64,000 nt of DNA from Halorubellus salinus (GTDB taxonomy: Archaea > Halobacteriota > Halobacteria > Halobacteriales > Natrialbaceae), in the NCBI RefSeq assembly GCF_020567525.1, contig NZ_JAJCVI010000002.1:372001-436000 (forward strand), in the 5' to 3' direction. Positions within the stretch are counted from its first letter, which is position 1. Every line of letters starts with the position of its first letter. The translations under genes were made by a program, and so were the position numbers. Under the pieces are notes generated by a model. It did not search any database. It worked only from the letters and a program-made list of their open reading frames with translations, and was not told the origin of the DNA. Below, in pieces: positions 6,962-16,271 of this stretch.

Positions 6962-9712
6962 ATGACTCGACCGCCACGCCCAGGGGCGCGCCGACGCACC
7001 GTACTGTCGGCGCTCTCCGCCGGCGCGCTCGCCGGACTCGCCGGCTGCGCCGACACGGACGACGGCGAGGACACCGCGGCCACAGCCACCATGACGGACA
7101 CAGCCACCACCGACATCGACGAGACGACGACCGAGGCCGAGGACAGCGAGGACCAGTCCGACCGCGAACCGGCGACGCCGACGTGGACGACGGGCACGAA
7201 GTACGGCGTCGGCACCGTCGCGGACCACGGCGCGACCGCCTCGCGGACGTGGTTCACGCTCACCGACGGCGCGCTCACCGAACCGCGCTTCCCGCGCGTC
7301 GACTGCCTGAACGCCGGGCACGTCTCGTTCGTCGTCACCGACCAGGAGGGGTACGTCGCCCACACGCACGTCCCGCCCGAGGTCGACGATACCGTCGAGC
7401 GCGCGGTCGAACCGACCACCGCCGAAGCGCTCGCGTGGCGCCAGACCGCCACCGAGACCGACGACGCCTACGACTGGAGGCTCGCGGTCGAGCACGTCGC
7501 CGACCCCGACCGGGACGCACTCGTCCTCGACGTCGAGTTCGAAGCGAGCGACGCGCTCTCGCTGTTCGTCCTCGCCACGCCGACGCCCTCGGGGCGGGCC
7601 GCCCACACCGCAGGCCAGCGGCGAGCGCACCCCGAAGGAGCCACCGATGGGAGCGTTCTGACCGCCACGGAGACGGGCGCGGACGGGGTCGCGGTCCGCG
7701 ATAGCGACGACGAACCAGTCGTGGTCTCGCTCGCGCTCGCCGCCGACGCGGGCGGGTTCGCCGACGCCGCGGTACTCGAAGCAGCGAGCGAGGCGAGCGA
7801 GGACTTCGCCGGATCCGGCGTCCTCCCCGACACCGACGACGACCAGAGCCCCGGAACAGACGCAGCGGAGGGCGTGCTCGAACTCGTCGGGGAACTCGCC
7901 GCGGACGCAACCGCCGCGTCGCGTACCGTCGCGCTCGGGTTCGCCGAGGACGGCGACGCTGTCGCGGCGAGCGACGTCGCGGCCGCAGCCGCCGCGAGCG
8001 GGTTCGAGCGCGCTCGCGAGGGGTACGTCGCGTCGTGGCGCGAGTACCTCGCAGACGTCGTCGTTCCCGACTCCGTCGCCGGCGACGACGACCTCGCCGC
8101 GCAGTACAACGCGGCTGCGATGGTCCTGAAGGCCGTCGAGGACAAGACGTACCGCGGCGCGAGCATCGCCAGCCCCAGCGTTCCATGGGGGTCGCGGGTC
8201 AGCGCTCGCGACGCGGGCGACCACGGCTACAACTTCGTGTGGGCGCGGGACCTCTACCAGGTGTTCACGGCGTTCGACGCGCTCGGCGACCCCGAGAGCG
8301 CCGCCGAGCACCTCGAGTACGTCTTCGCGTACCAGCACGACGGCGACGGGTTCCTCCCGCAGAACACGTGGATCGACGGCCGCACCAGGTGGGGTGGCGA
8401 GCAACTCGACGAGATCGCGTTCCCGCTCGTGATGGTCGACCAGCTCCGCCGCCGGCACGACTACGGGCTCGCGGACGCCGGCTACGACTACGCGGCGCCG
8501 CGCGCGATGGCGGAGTACCTCGTGCACGGTGGCCCGCGCACCGAGCAGGAGCGCTGGGAGGAGGAGGACGGGTTCTCGCCGAGCACGGTCGCCGCGACCG
8601 TCGCGGGCCTCGCGGCCGCGGCGCGCCTCGCCGAGAGCGAGGGGCGCGCGGACGACGCGCTCGTCTACCGCGCGGTCGCGGACCACTGGCAGCGGTCGGT
8701 CGTCGACTGGACCGCGACCACGACCGGCGTCGACCCCGACGGCGACCTCGCCGCCGCCGACCGCGAGCACGGCGGCTCCGGACGCGCACCGTCGCCGGAG
8801 GCGGCGACGCCGTACTTCCTCCGGGTCACGGACGACGCGGACCCGGACGACGGCGCGGGGCGGTCGCTCGCGAACGGCGGGCCGACGCTCGACGAGCGCG
8901 GTATCGTCGACGCCGGGTTCCTCGAACTCGTTCGCCTCGGCGTCCTCCCGCACGACCACTCCGTCGTCGAGAACTCGCTGTCGGTCGTCGACGACACCAT
9001 CCGCGTCGACACGCCGAACGGCCCCGCGTGGTACCGGTACAACGGCGACGGCTACGGCGAGGTAGGGGTCGACGGTGACAGCGTCGACGCCGGGACGCCG
9101 TGGTCGGTGACCCACGCCGGCCGCGGGCGTCTCTGGCCGATCCTCACCGGCGAGCGCGCGGAGTACGAGCTGCTCGCCGGCACCGAGTCCGGGGACCTCG
9201 CGCCGGAGCGTCTCCTGGACGCGATGGCCGCGTTCGCGAACGACGGCCGGATGATACCCGAGCAGGTCTGGGACCGCGAGGACTCGACCGCGTACGGCTG
9301 GGCGTTCGGCGAGGGGACCGCGAGCGCGACGCCGCTCGCGTGGAGCATGGCCGGGTTCGTGCGGCTCGCACGCTCGCTCGACGCGGGAACGCCAGTGGAG
9401 CGACCGCGGGCGACCGCGAGCCGGTACGTCGACGACGGTGGCGCGCCGGAACCGCCCGCGCTCTCGGTCGACTGGCCCGACAGCGTCGTCGACACCGCCG
9501 AGGTCGAGCTCGCGGGTGAGACCGAAGCCGTGACGCTCTTGGTCCGGACTCCCCAGGAGACGGTACGTGTCGACCCGGGCGACGGTTCGTTCGCGGCGAC
9601 GATACCGCTGGAGAGCGGCCGCAACCCCATCACGGTCGTCGCCGCGGCCGACGGGGCGTCGCGCGAGCGTGGCCTGGCAGCCGCCCAGCGGACGATATCC
9701 TACGTCGAGTAG
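6962..9712 (+). CDS. Exported GH15 glucoamylase/glucodextranase-like lipoprotein
   Basis: The ATG at 6962 gives 916 residues beginning with a Tat lipoprotein signal: arginine-rich GARRRTVLSAL and lipobox LAGLAGC, then an acidic Thr/Asp/Glu-rich linker to about residue 70. An N-terminal beta domain resembling glucodextranase domain N (about 80-360) precedes the GH15 barrel, with FVWARDLYQV, the acid region ERWEEEDGFSPST (Glu about 533-534) and the base region MIPEQVW (Glu about 767). The last 85 residues (SVDWPDSVVDTAEVELAG..., ITVVAAADG) form an Ig-like domain similar to the glucodextranase C-terminal domain. It probably trims alpha-glucans on the cell surface for the adjacent ABC importer. 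Exact linkage preference is not determinable from sequence. Confidence 0.88.
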   Translation: MTRPPRPGARRRTVLSALSAGALAGLAGCADTDDGEDTAATATMTDTATTDIDETTTEAEDSEDQSDREPATPTWTTGTKYGVGTVADHGATASRTWFTLTDGALTEPRFPRVDCLNAGHVSFVVTDQEGYVAHTHVPPEVDDTVERAVEPTTAEALAWRQTATETDDAYDWRLAVEHVADPDRDALVLDVEFEASDALSLFVLATPTPSGRAAHTAGQRRAHPEGATDGSVLTATETGADGVAVRDSDDEPVVVSLALAADAGGFADAAVLEAASEASEDFAGSGVLPDTDDDQSPGTDAAEGVLELVGELAADATAASRTVALGFAEDGDAVAASDVAAAAAASGFERAREGYVASWREYLADVVVPDSVAGDDDLAAQYNAAAMVLKAVEDKTYRGASIASPSVPWGSRVSARDAGDHGYNFVWARDLYQVFTAFDALGDPESAAEHLEYVFAYQHDGDGFLPQNTWIDGRTRWGGEQLDEIAFPLVMVDQLRRRHDYGLADAGYDYAAPRAMAEYLVHGGPRTEQERWEEEDGFSPSTVAATVAGLAAAARLAESEGRADDALVYRAVADHWQRSVVDWTATTTGVDPDGDLAAADREHGGSGRAPSPEAATPYFLRVTDDADPDDGAGRSLANGGPTLDERGIVDAGFLELVRLGVLPHDHSVVENSLSVVDDTIRVDTPNGPAWYRYNGDGYGEVGVDGDSVDAGTPWSVTHAGRGRLWPILTGERAEYELLAGTESGDLAPERLLDAMAAFANDGRMIPEQVWDREDSTAYGWAFGEGTASATPLAWSMAGFVRLARSLDAGTPVERPRATASRYVDDGGAPEPPALSVDWPDSVVDTAEVELAGETEAVTLLVRTPQETVRVDPGDGSFAATIPLESGRNPITVVAAADGASRERGLAAAQRTISYVE

Positions 9713-10011
9713 CTCGCACCCGATAGCGAGTTCCTCGCTCGCGTGTCCTTGCCGTTCGAGTCCGGTAGCGTCGCGTCCGTCACCGCCGCGGCCGTCGTCC
9801 GCGTGGCCGTCGCCTTCGGGGCGTCGATGCGCGCGTGAGAGCGCGACGTGTGACCGCGGCAGACGCCGTTGCCAGCGAACCCCCAGTATCGAGGGTCGAG
9901 CCGGGCGGTTTCTAGCGTTGCTGACAGCCAGGGGAAGGGACCGCGAGGTTGTGAGACGTTCGCACCCAAAGGACTAAATACGCGAACACATATTTCATCA
10001 TAGATTCAGGC
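9713..10011. promoter_or_regulatory. Intergenic region with promoter for the sugar-binding-protein operon
   Basis: No gene is supported in this 299-base gap; open frames across it have no recognisable features. ACTAAATA at 9973-9980 is a good TATA candidate about 32 bases before the ATG at 10012, giving a short leader or none. Sequence just upstream of the ATG is AT-rich (CATATTTCATCATAG). Confidence 0.5.
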
Positions 10012-11346
10012 ATGAGTGACCAGAGACGGGAGTTCCTGAAGAAGACGGCAGCACTGACCGCGCTCACCGGCGTTGCGGGCTGCGTGGGCGTCTCCGAGAC
10101 GACCGAGACGAGCGCACCGACCGAGAGCGACGGCGACGGCGGCGCCGACGACGGAGGCTCCGGCGACGAGTCCACCACGACCACCGAGGACGACGGCCTC
10201 AGCGTCGTCGAACCCGAGAACTCCGGTGGCACCGCCGAACTCTGGCACGCCCGCCGCGAAGCCGAGAAGCGCAGCCTCGAGTCCCAGTTAGAGACGTTCA
10301 ACGGCGAGTACGACCAGCAGGTCAACCCCAGCGAGATCGCGGAACTCGGCACGAAGACCGAGACCGCCATCCCCGCCGGCAAGGGCCCGCACTCGTTCGA
10401 CCACGCCCACGACTGGGCGGGCAAGTACTACCAGAACGGCTGGGTCGTCGACCGTAGCGACGAACTCCGCGTCGACCCCGACGAGTACTTCACCTCGACC
10501 GGCGCGGACGCGACGCAGTTCGACGGCGCGACCGTCGGCCTCCCCTACGCCGCCGAGACCGTCGGCCTCGTCTACAACACCGACATGGTCGACGAACCAC
10601 CGGAGACCTTCGAGGACATGAAGGCCATCATGGACGAGTACCACGCACCGAGCGACGGCAAGTACGGCCTCAGCTACCCCGTGAACTCGTACTTCCAGAG
10701 CGCGTGGATGCACGCCTTCGGCGGGTTCTACTACGACGACGCCAACGACGAACTCGGCCTCACGAACAGCGAGACCGTCGAGGGCCTCGAGTTCATCGTG
10801 AACCAGCTCGCGCCGTACATGCCGGACTCGCCGGACTACGGCGCGCAAGCCGAGGCGTTCAAGCAGGGTCGCGCACCGTTCGCGATCAACGGCCCGTGGT
10901 TCCTCGGCGGCGCGCGCGACGCCGGCGTCAGCCTGGACGTCACGTCGTTCCCGACCGTCGACGGCGACGAACCGTCGCCGTACACGGGCGTCAAGCTCCT
11001 GTTCTTCTCCAAGCAGATGGGTGACGGCAAGGAGGCGAACGCGGTCGCGAGCCGCGAGTTCATCGAGTGGTACACCACGAACCCCGACGTCCTCAAGGGC
11101 CTCGCCGACGAGCACGCGTACATCCCCGTCCACAAGGAGCTCGCGGAGAGCGACGACCTCTCCCCGACCGTGAGCGGGTACGCGAGCGCCGTCGCCCAGG
11201 GCATCCCGATGCCGACGAACCCGAAGATGCAGGGCGTCTGGGGGCCGACCGACGGCGCGCTCAAGCGCGCGTTCAACGGCCAGCAGACCCCGAAGAAGGC
11301 CCTGGAGCAGGCCGAGAAGGAAGTCCGCGAGAACTGGAACAGCTAG
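10012..11346 (+). CDS. Carbohydrate ABC transporter substrate-binding lipoprotein (MalE-like)
   Basis: The product has 444 residues. The N-terminus MSDQRREFLKKTAAL with lipobox LTGVAGC (Cys24) is a Tat-type lipoprotein signal, followed by an acidic Thr/Ser/Gly-rich tether to about residue 65. The remainder is a family 1 extracellular solute-binding protein: PYAAETVGLVYNTDMV, FGGFYYDDAND, GRAPFAINGPWFLGGARDAG and YIPVHKEL are typical of maltose/maltodextrin-binding proteins. It captures sugar at the outer face and delivers it to the two permeases encoded 4 bases downstream. Maltodextrin is inferred from the GH15 neighbours and the TrmB-type regulator. Confidence 0.92.
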   Translation: MSDQRREFLKKTAALTALTGVAGCVGVSETTETSAPTESDGDGGADDGGSGDESTTTTEDDGLSVVEPENSGGTAELWHARREAEKRSLESQLETFNGEYDQQVNPSEIAELGTKTETAIPAGKGPHSFDHAHDWAGKYYQNGWVVDRSDELRVDPDEYFTSTGADATQFDGATVGLPYAAETVGLVYNTDMVDEPPETFEDMKAIMDEYHAPSDGKYGLSYPVNSYFQSAWMHAFGGFYYDDANDELGLTNSETVEGLEFIVNQLAPYMPDSPDYGAQAEAFKQGRAPFAINGPWFLGGARDAGVSLDVTSFPTVDGDEPSPYTGVKLLFFSKQMGDGKEANAVASREFIEWYTTNPDVLKGLADEHAYIPVHKELAESDDLSPTVSGYASAVAQGIPMPTNPKMQGVWGPTDGALKRAFNGQQTPKKALEQAEKEVRENWNS

Positions 11347-11350
11347 AGGG

Positions 11351-12307
11351 ATGGAGAACGCCAACCGCACCGACCTCCGAGAACGCACCAGTAGCGTCCA
11401 GCGCTGGGTGCGCGAGAACGCCGGGCTGTTCCTGGTCCTCCCGGGCCTGTTCCTGTTCTCGGCGTTCATGTTCTACCCGATCCTGTACCTGCTTTACCTC
11501 TCGTTCATGCGGGCGACGAACGCCCCGCCGACGAGCATCCACGCGGGCAACGAGCAGTTCATCGGGCTCGAGAACTACGTCACCATCCTCGCGGACCCGA
11601 GCTTCTGGAACAGCATGGGCGTCACGTGGCTGTTCGTCGCCACGAGCGTCGCACTCAAGCTCGCGTTCGGTATCGCGGTGGCGCTCGTCCTCACGAGCGA
11701 CCGCGCTCGCGGGAAGCGCTTCATGCGGTCGCTCGTCATCCTCCCGATGGGATTGCCGGCGGTCTTCTCGATCACGGTCTGGTCGAAGATCTTCGACAAC
11801 GCCCGGTACAGTCTCGCGAACAAGGTCCTGCTGAACCTCGGGTTCGAGAAGGTCTCCTGGATGACCGAACGCTGGCTCGCCTTCCTCACGTACAACGTCA
11901 CGGAGGTGTGGCTCGCGTACCCCTTCATCGTCATCATCACGGTGAGCGCGCTCCAGGACGTCCCGGACGCACTGCACGACGCGGCGAAGGTCGACGGCGC
12001 CGGCTACCTCGCACGGTTCCGGCACGTCACGCTACCCGCGATCAAGCGCCCCGTGATGTTCGGCGGCATCCTGACCGCGGCCGCGTCCTTCCAGCAGTTC
12101 CTCATCCCGTTCATCTTCAACGACGGCGGCCCCGGCGAGGCGAACTCGCTCCTCATCCACTACGGGTACACGGAGGCGTTCGGGAACACGTCGCCCGCGT
12201 ACGGGAAGGCGGCATCCATCATGATGCTCACGCTCCTGTTCATCGGCGCGTTCATGTGGTTGAACGTGAAGAAGGGCAAGCTCGCGGACGGGGTGGGTGA
12301 CCGATGA
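11351..12307 (+). CDS. Carbohydrate ABC transporter permease (MalF-like)
   Basis: This 318-residue inner-membrane protein has about six hydrophobic helices. The EAA loop that docks to the ATPase reads DAAKVDGAGYLARFRHVTLP near residues 209-228. The long periplasmic insertion of enterobacterial MalF is absent, as in most archaeal and Gram-positive sugar permeases. The gene starts 4 bases after the binding-protein stop, and its TGA overlaps the ATG of the second permease. With that partner it forms the translocation pore. Confidence 0.92.
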   Translation: MENANRTDLRERTSSVQRWVRENAGLFLVLPGLFLFSAFMFYPILYLLYLSFMRATNAPPTSIHAGNEQFIGLENYVTILADPSFWNSMGVTWLFVATSVALKLAFGIAVALVLTSDRARGKRFMRSLVILPMGLPAVFSITVWSKIFDNARYSLANKVLLNLGFEKVSWMTERWLAFLTYNVTEVWLAYPFIVIITVSALQDVPDALHDAAKVDGAGYLARFRHVTLPAIKRPVMFGGILTAAASFQQFLIPFIFNDGGPGEANSLLIHYGYTEAFGNTSPAYGKAASIMMLTLLFIGAFMWLNVKKGKLADGVGDR

Positions 12308-13383
12308 GCCTCCTCTCCCGGATAGCGCGGTCGGTGGCGGGCGACGTGAAGACGGTCGCGTACTCGCCGATAGCGGCGTACGAGCACACGCGGTACACGG
12401 TGACGGGGATGCGGACCGGTGACGTCGACCCGGCGGACGTCGCGATGTCGGTCGTGTCGACGATAACCGCGCTCGCGGTCGTCACGCTCCTCCTGTTCCC
12501 CATCTACTGGGTGCTGAAGCTCGCGCTGAGTGGCGGGAGCGCGTCGCTGTTCGCGACGAACATCAACCTGCTCCCGACGGACCCGAGCCTCCAGACGTTC
12601 GTCTGGGTGCTCGGCGACCTCATCCTCCCCGGGTACAAGCTCTCGCTGACGATACCGGGCGTCGGGTACGACGTCTTCGTCAGGACGCCCGAACTCGTCT
12701 TCCTGGACGCGAGCGCGCACGGCGTCGAGTACCCCAGCGAGTTCAAGCGCTACCTCTGGAACTCGATGACCGTCGCCGTCCCCACGGTGTTGCTCGCGAT
12801 GAGCCTCATCGTCCCGGGCGCGTACGCGCTCTCGCGGCGCCAGTTCATCGGTCGCGGGAAGCTCCTCTACGGGTACGTCCTGTTCACGCAGGTCGGCGGC
12901 GGCATCGGTATCGCGAGCCTCATCGCGCTCTACGCCCTGTTCGTGCAGGTCGGGCTGGACGCGAACAAGCTCGCACTCAGCGTGTACTACGCCGCCACGG
13001 CGGTCCCGTTCAACACGTGGCTGCTGAAGACGTACATGGACGGCATCCCGAAGTCCTACGAGGAGGCGGCGTACGTCGACGGCGCCAGCCCGCTCCGCGT
13101 CGTCTGGGAGGTCGTCCTCCCGCTGTCGAAGGCGGGACTCGCGACGGTGTTCATCTTCACGTTCCTCGCGGGCTGGACGGAGTTCATCGTCGCCCAGACC
13201 ATCCTGGCGACCGACCAGTACACGCTCCCCGTCGGGTTGTTCCTGCTGGTGAGCGAGTACTCGACGCCGTGGCCGAAGTTCTCGGCGTTCGCACTGACGT
13301 TCGCGCTCCCGATCATGCTCGTCTACCTCGGCGCGCAGCGGTACATCGAGGACGGACTGAGCTTCGGCGGCGTCGAAGGCTGA
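12304..13383 (+). CDS. Carbohydrate ABC transporter permease (MalG-like)
   Basis: The 359-residue product starts with ATGAGC overlapping the previous stop. A cytosolic N-terminal extension of about 45 residues precedes the first helix (VVSTITALAVVTLLLFPIYW). A roughly 90-residue external loop (about 75-145) between helices 1 and 2 makes it longer than the 280-residue family norm. The EAA loop is EEAAYVDGASPLRVVWEVVLP. It completes the importer with the preceding permease, the binding protein and the ATPase at 5730-6857. The C-terminus ends EDGLSFGGVEG. Confidence 0.92.
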   Translation: MSLLSRIARSVAGDVKTVAYSPIAAYEHTRYTVTGMRTGDVDPADVAMSVVSTITALAVVTLLLFPIYWVLKLALSGGSASLFATNINLLPTDPSLQTFVWVLGDLILPGYKLSLTIPGVGYDVFVRTPELVFLDASAHGVEYPSEFKRYLWNSMTVAVPTVLLAMSLIVPGAYALSRRQFIGRGKLLYGYVLFTQVGGGIGIASLIALYALFVQVGLDANKLALSVYYAATAVPFNTWLLKTYMDGIPKSYEEAAYVDGASPLRVVWEVVLPLSKAGLATVFIFTFLAGWTEFIVAQTILATDQYTLPVGLFLLVSEYSTPWPKFSAFALTFALPIMLVYLGAQRYIEDGLSFGGVEG

Positions 13384-13721
13384 GGCCTTCCACGCCACCG
13401 AACCGCGTCGCGAACGAACACGACCGCATCGCACGCGGCCCACCCCCGACGTCGCGTCGGCCCGCGGCCGCGAACCACACGCGGTCGACCCCGCCACGGG
13501 TCGGCCCCATGCCACCACGCTTCTGCCGCAACCGCTCGCTAGGAGTGCCGACCGAGCAGGAGACGAATCCCCGACTGGCAGTCGCGGTCGGCGGTGACGA
13601 ACGAATCAGTACGCGCACCCGCCGATCGGTCGCTGACACGCCACCGAATCGGACGGGACTCGACTGTCCAGTTCAGTCATCGAATGACTCTTCAACTCCA
13701 TTACCAAACGTCCCTGCATCG
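13384..13721. other. Intergenic region without a supported gene
   Basis: This 338-base gap separates the permease from the DUF6176 gene. Frames across it are Arg/Pro-rich translations with no domain. AT content rises only after about 13670, where promoter elements for the next gene may lie. No clear hairpin terminator or repeat was found. Confidence 0.4.
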
Positions 13722-14063
13722 ATGGCCGACGTCCAACTGGCCAGGTGCGAGATAAAGCCGGGGAAGGAAGACGAGCTCCGGGAGTGGTATGAGACGCTCG
13801 AACACGAACGGTTCGAGGAGACAGCGGCGACGTTGATCAGCGAAGGCACGCTCACCGAGTCGGCGTTCATCCAGACGAGCGAGAACGGGCCGTCGCATCT
13901 CTACGTGATGATGGAGACGACGGACGCAGACGAACCACGAACCGCTCATGCCGAAGAGCATCGAATAGACGCGGATCACCACGAGGTCCTGGCGGAGACG
14001 CTCGTAGGCAAAGAATGGGAGGAGTTCGAACCCATCGCCCATCTCATTCATCCCGAGAGGTGA
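13722..14063 (+). CDS. DUF6176 family protein
   Basis: The ATG at 13722 (MADVQLARCEIKPGKEDELREWYETL) gives 113 residues. The pattern of a ferredoxin-like alpha/beta fold (ARCEIKPGKEDELREW, then ESAFIQ and HLYVMMETTD, then EVLAETLVGKEWEEFEPIAHL) fits the DUF6176 family of small dimeric alpha-beta-barrel proteins. No catalytic residues are known. The gene stands alone and base use is less GC-extreme than in its neighbours, which could reflect recent transfer. Function unknown. Confidence 0.75.
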   Translation: MADVQLARCEIKPGKEDELREWYETLEHERFEETAATLISEGTLTESAFIQTSENGPSHLYVMMETTDADEPRTAHAEEHRIDADHHEVLAETLVGKEWEEFEPIAHLIHPER

Positions 14064-14243
14064 ACGCTCCCGATTCGGGTGAACAGCCCCGGAAAGGCAG
14101 ACAGTTGACTGACAGGTGGCGTGCTGGATACGTCCGCTGTCTCGACCACCCGGATCGGCGGTCCGCTTGCCGAGGAAGCGCGTCGGTGTGGTTGGGCCGC
14201 GTCGGGTGCCGAGGTTCGCCCGGAGAACCGACTGATGGCGTCC

Positions 14244-16115
14244 TCAGTCGTCGACGACGTCGACACCCGCGAACTCGAAGCGCGCACCACCGGATTCGCT
14301 CTCGGTGAGGGAGACCGTCCAGCCGTGAGCGTCGGCTATCTCGCGGACGATGGCGAGCCCGAACCCGGTGCCCTCGTCGTTCGTCGTGAACCCGTGCTCG
14401 AAGACGTCGTCGCGTTCGCTCTCGGGGATGCCGACCCCGTCGTCCCCGACGTAGAGAACGCTGGCGTCGGCGTCGACGCCGACGCTCAGGGTCGTGGCGT
14501 CGCCGTGCTCGACGCTGTTCCGGAACAGGTTCTCGAGGACGGTGCGGAGTCGTTCCGGGTCCGCGAGCAGGTACGGGGCGTCCTGGTCGACGTCGAGCGT
14601 GGCGTCGGGGGCGTCGACGACGCGCCACGCCTCCGTCGCGGTCGCGGGCAGCGAGGTCGGTTCCGGGTCGTCGACGACCTCGCCGTCGCGAGCGAGCGTC
14701 AGGACGTCCTCGATGAGCGCCTCCATGCGGTCGAGCGACGTTGCGATCTCCTCGACCGTTCTGTCGTTCGCGTCGCCCGCGGCGAGCACCTGGAGGTGCC
14801 CCTGGGCGACGCCGAGCGGGTTCCGGAGGTCGTGGCTGACGACGCTCGCGAACTCCGAGAGCCGCTCGTTCTCGCGCTCCAGTCGCCGTTCGCGCTCGCG
14901 GCGCTCCAGCTCGTAGCGAACCCACGTCGCGAGCAGCTTCACGAACGTCTTCTCGCTCTCCGTGAACTCCCGGGCGCGCTCGGTGTCCGCGAAGCACAGC
15001 GTCCCGTACAGCTCGCCGTCGACCTCGACGTTCGCGCCGACGTAGCACGCGAGCTCCCAGCGCTCGTAGGCCGGGTCCTCGGCCCACTCCTCGGCGGCGT
15101 CCTCGACCGCGAGCGGCTCGTCGGCGGCGATGGTGCGTCGACAGTACGTCGTCGACATCGGCTCGGTCGCCCCCGCCTGGAGTCCCGGGTGCGCGCTGTC
15201 CGCGGCGACGACCTCGAAGTCGTCGTCGATCGCCGACAGGAACCCGACGTCGACGTCGAAGCGCTCGCAGCCGAGTTCCAGGAGCGCTTCGACCTTCGCC
15301 TCGAAGTCCATCTCGGGGTTGGACGTGAGTTCGACCATCCGGCGTTGTGCTCGCTGCGTCGCGACCTCGTCGGTGACGTCGTCCTGGATGCCGACGTAGT
15401 GCGTGACGTCGCCGTCGTCGTACACGGGCGCGACCGTCACGCGATTCCAGAACGGCGTCCCGTCCGCGCGGTAGTTCCGGAGTTCGACGGTCGCCGAGTG
15501 GTCCTCGGCGATGGCTTCGCGGAGGAGCGCGACCGCCTCGGGGTCGGTGTCGTCGCCCTGGAGGAACCGACAGTTCCGCCCGAGCGCGTCCGCGGCCGGA
15601 TAGCCCGTGACGGTCTCGAACCCGTGGTTGACGTAGACGAGGGCTTCGTCGGGGTCGTCGGCGTCCGCGACGGTGATGCCGACGCCCGCCTGGTCCATCG
15701 CTTCGGCGCGGATGTCGCGGTCGTCGCGGACGCGTTCCGCGGCGACGCGTTCGCTGACGCGACTCCGCAGGAGCGCGTTGTCGCCGACGTCGCCGTTCGC
15801 CGGCACGTAGTCGACGTCGGGGTTCGCGGCGAGCGCGCGGACGCGGTCGCCGGAGAGTTCCTCGCGTGACGCGTAGTAGACGACGGGGATGGTTTCCGCG
15901 GCCTCGAGCGGGTCGAGCGGGTCCGCTGGTGTGAGGACGACGCACTCCGCGGTCGTGTCCGCGACGGCGGCCGCGAGCGTCTCCGAGTCGACGAGCCGTG
16001 CGTCCAGTGGCTGTTCGGCTTCGGGGACCGCGGCGTCGTAGAGCGCGTCCGCGAGGTCCGCCGACGCCAGGACGACCGCTGGCTGTCCCGTCTCGACCGC
16101 GTAGTCGACGCTCAC
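14244..16115 (-). CDS. LOV-GAF sensor histidine kinase
   Basis: This 623-residue soluble kinase has an N-terminal receiver-like or unknown region (1-125), a PAS domain of LOV type (about 130-262), a GAF domain (about 265-400), a HisKA region with SHDLRNPLG (His428) and a HATPase domain ending in GTGFGLAIVREI. The LOV core GRNCRFLQG places the photoactive Cys at 182, and NYRADGTPFWNRVTV with YVGIQDDVTDE match flavin-binding LOV sequences closely. In LOV proteins blue light forms a Cys-flavin adduct that alters output; light sensing here is inferred from those conserved residues. No receiver protein is encoded next to it, though a broken response-regulator remnant lies at 18385-18755. Confidence 0.9.
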   Translation of the reverse strand: MSVDYAVETGQPAVVLASADLADALYDAAVPEAEQPLDARLVDSETLAAAVADTTAECVVLTPADPLDPLEAAETIPVVYYASREELSGDRVRALAANPDVDYVPANGDVGDNALLRSRVSERVAAERVRDDRDIRAEAMDQAGVGITVADADDPDEALVYVNHGFETVTGYPAADALGRNCRFLQGDDTDPEAVALLREAIAEDHSATVELRNYRADGTPFWNRVTVAPVYDDGDVTHYVGIQDDVTDEVATQRAQRRMVELTSNPEMDFEAKVEALLELGCERFDVDVGFLSAIDDDFEVVAADSAHPGLQAGATEPMSTTYCRRTIAADEPLAVEDAAEEWAEDPAYERWELACYVGANVEVDGELYGTLCFADTERAREFTESEKTFVKLLATWVRYELERRERERRLERENERLSEFASVVSHDLRNPLGVAQGHLQVLAAGDANDRTVEEIATSLDRMEALIEDVLTLARDGEVVDDPEPTSLPATATEAWRVVDAPDATLDVDQDAPYLLADPERLRTVLENLFRNSVEHGDATTLSVGVDADASVLYVGDDGVGIPESERDDVFEHGFTTNDEGTGFGLAIVREIADAHGWTVSLTESESGGARFEFAGVDVVDD

Positions 16116-16271
16116 GGCTGCACGCCCTCCTCCGTCGCGTGACGGCTCGTCGGGCGTCGTTCGCGCGGCGACGCGCGGCGAGGTCGGTTCGGTACGGCCG
16201 GCGGACGCGTCGGTGGCACGTCCGTCGGGACGGGCCGACGGCAGTAATGTCCTTTGGCAGTCAGGGTGCGG

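Noticed and set aside
6935-9115. 726-codon minus-strand frame opposite the exported GH15 gene
   Set aside because: Same antisense shadow effect; no motif, no plausible start signal, and the plus-strand gene is complete.
13384-13721. Upstream extension of the DUF6176 frame
   Set aside because: The open frame extends far upstream but overlaps the permease in another frame and lacks family similarity; the ATG at 13722 fits the family start.
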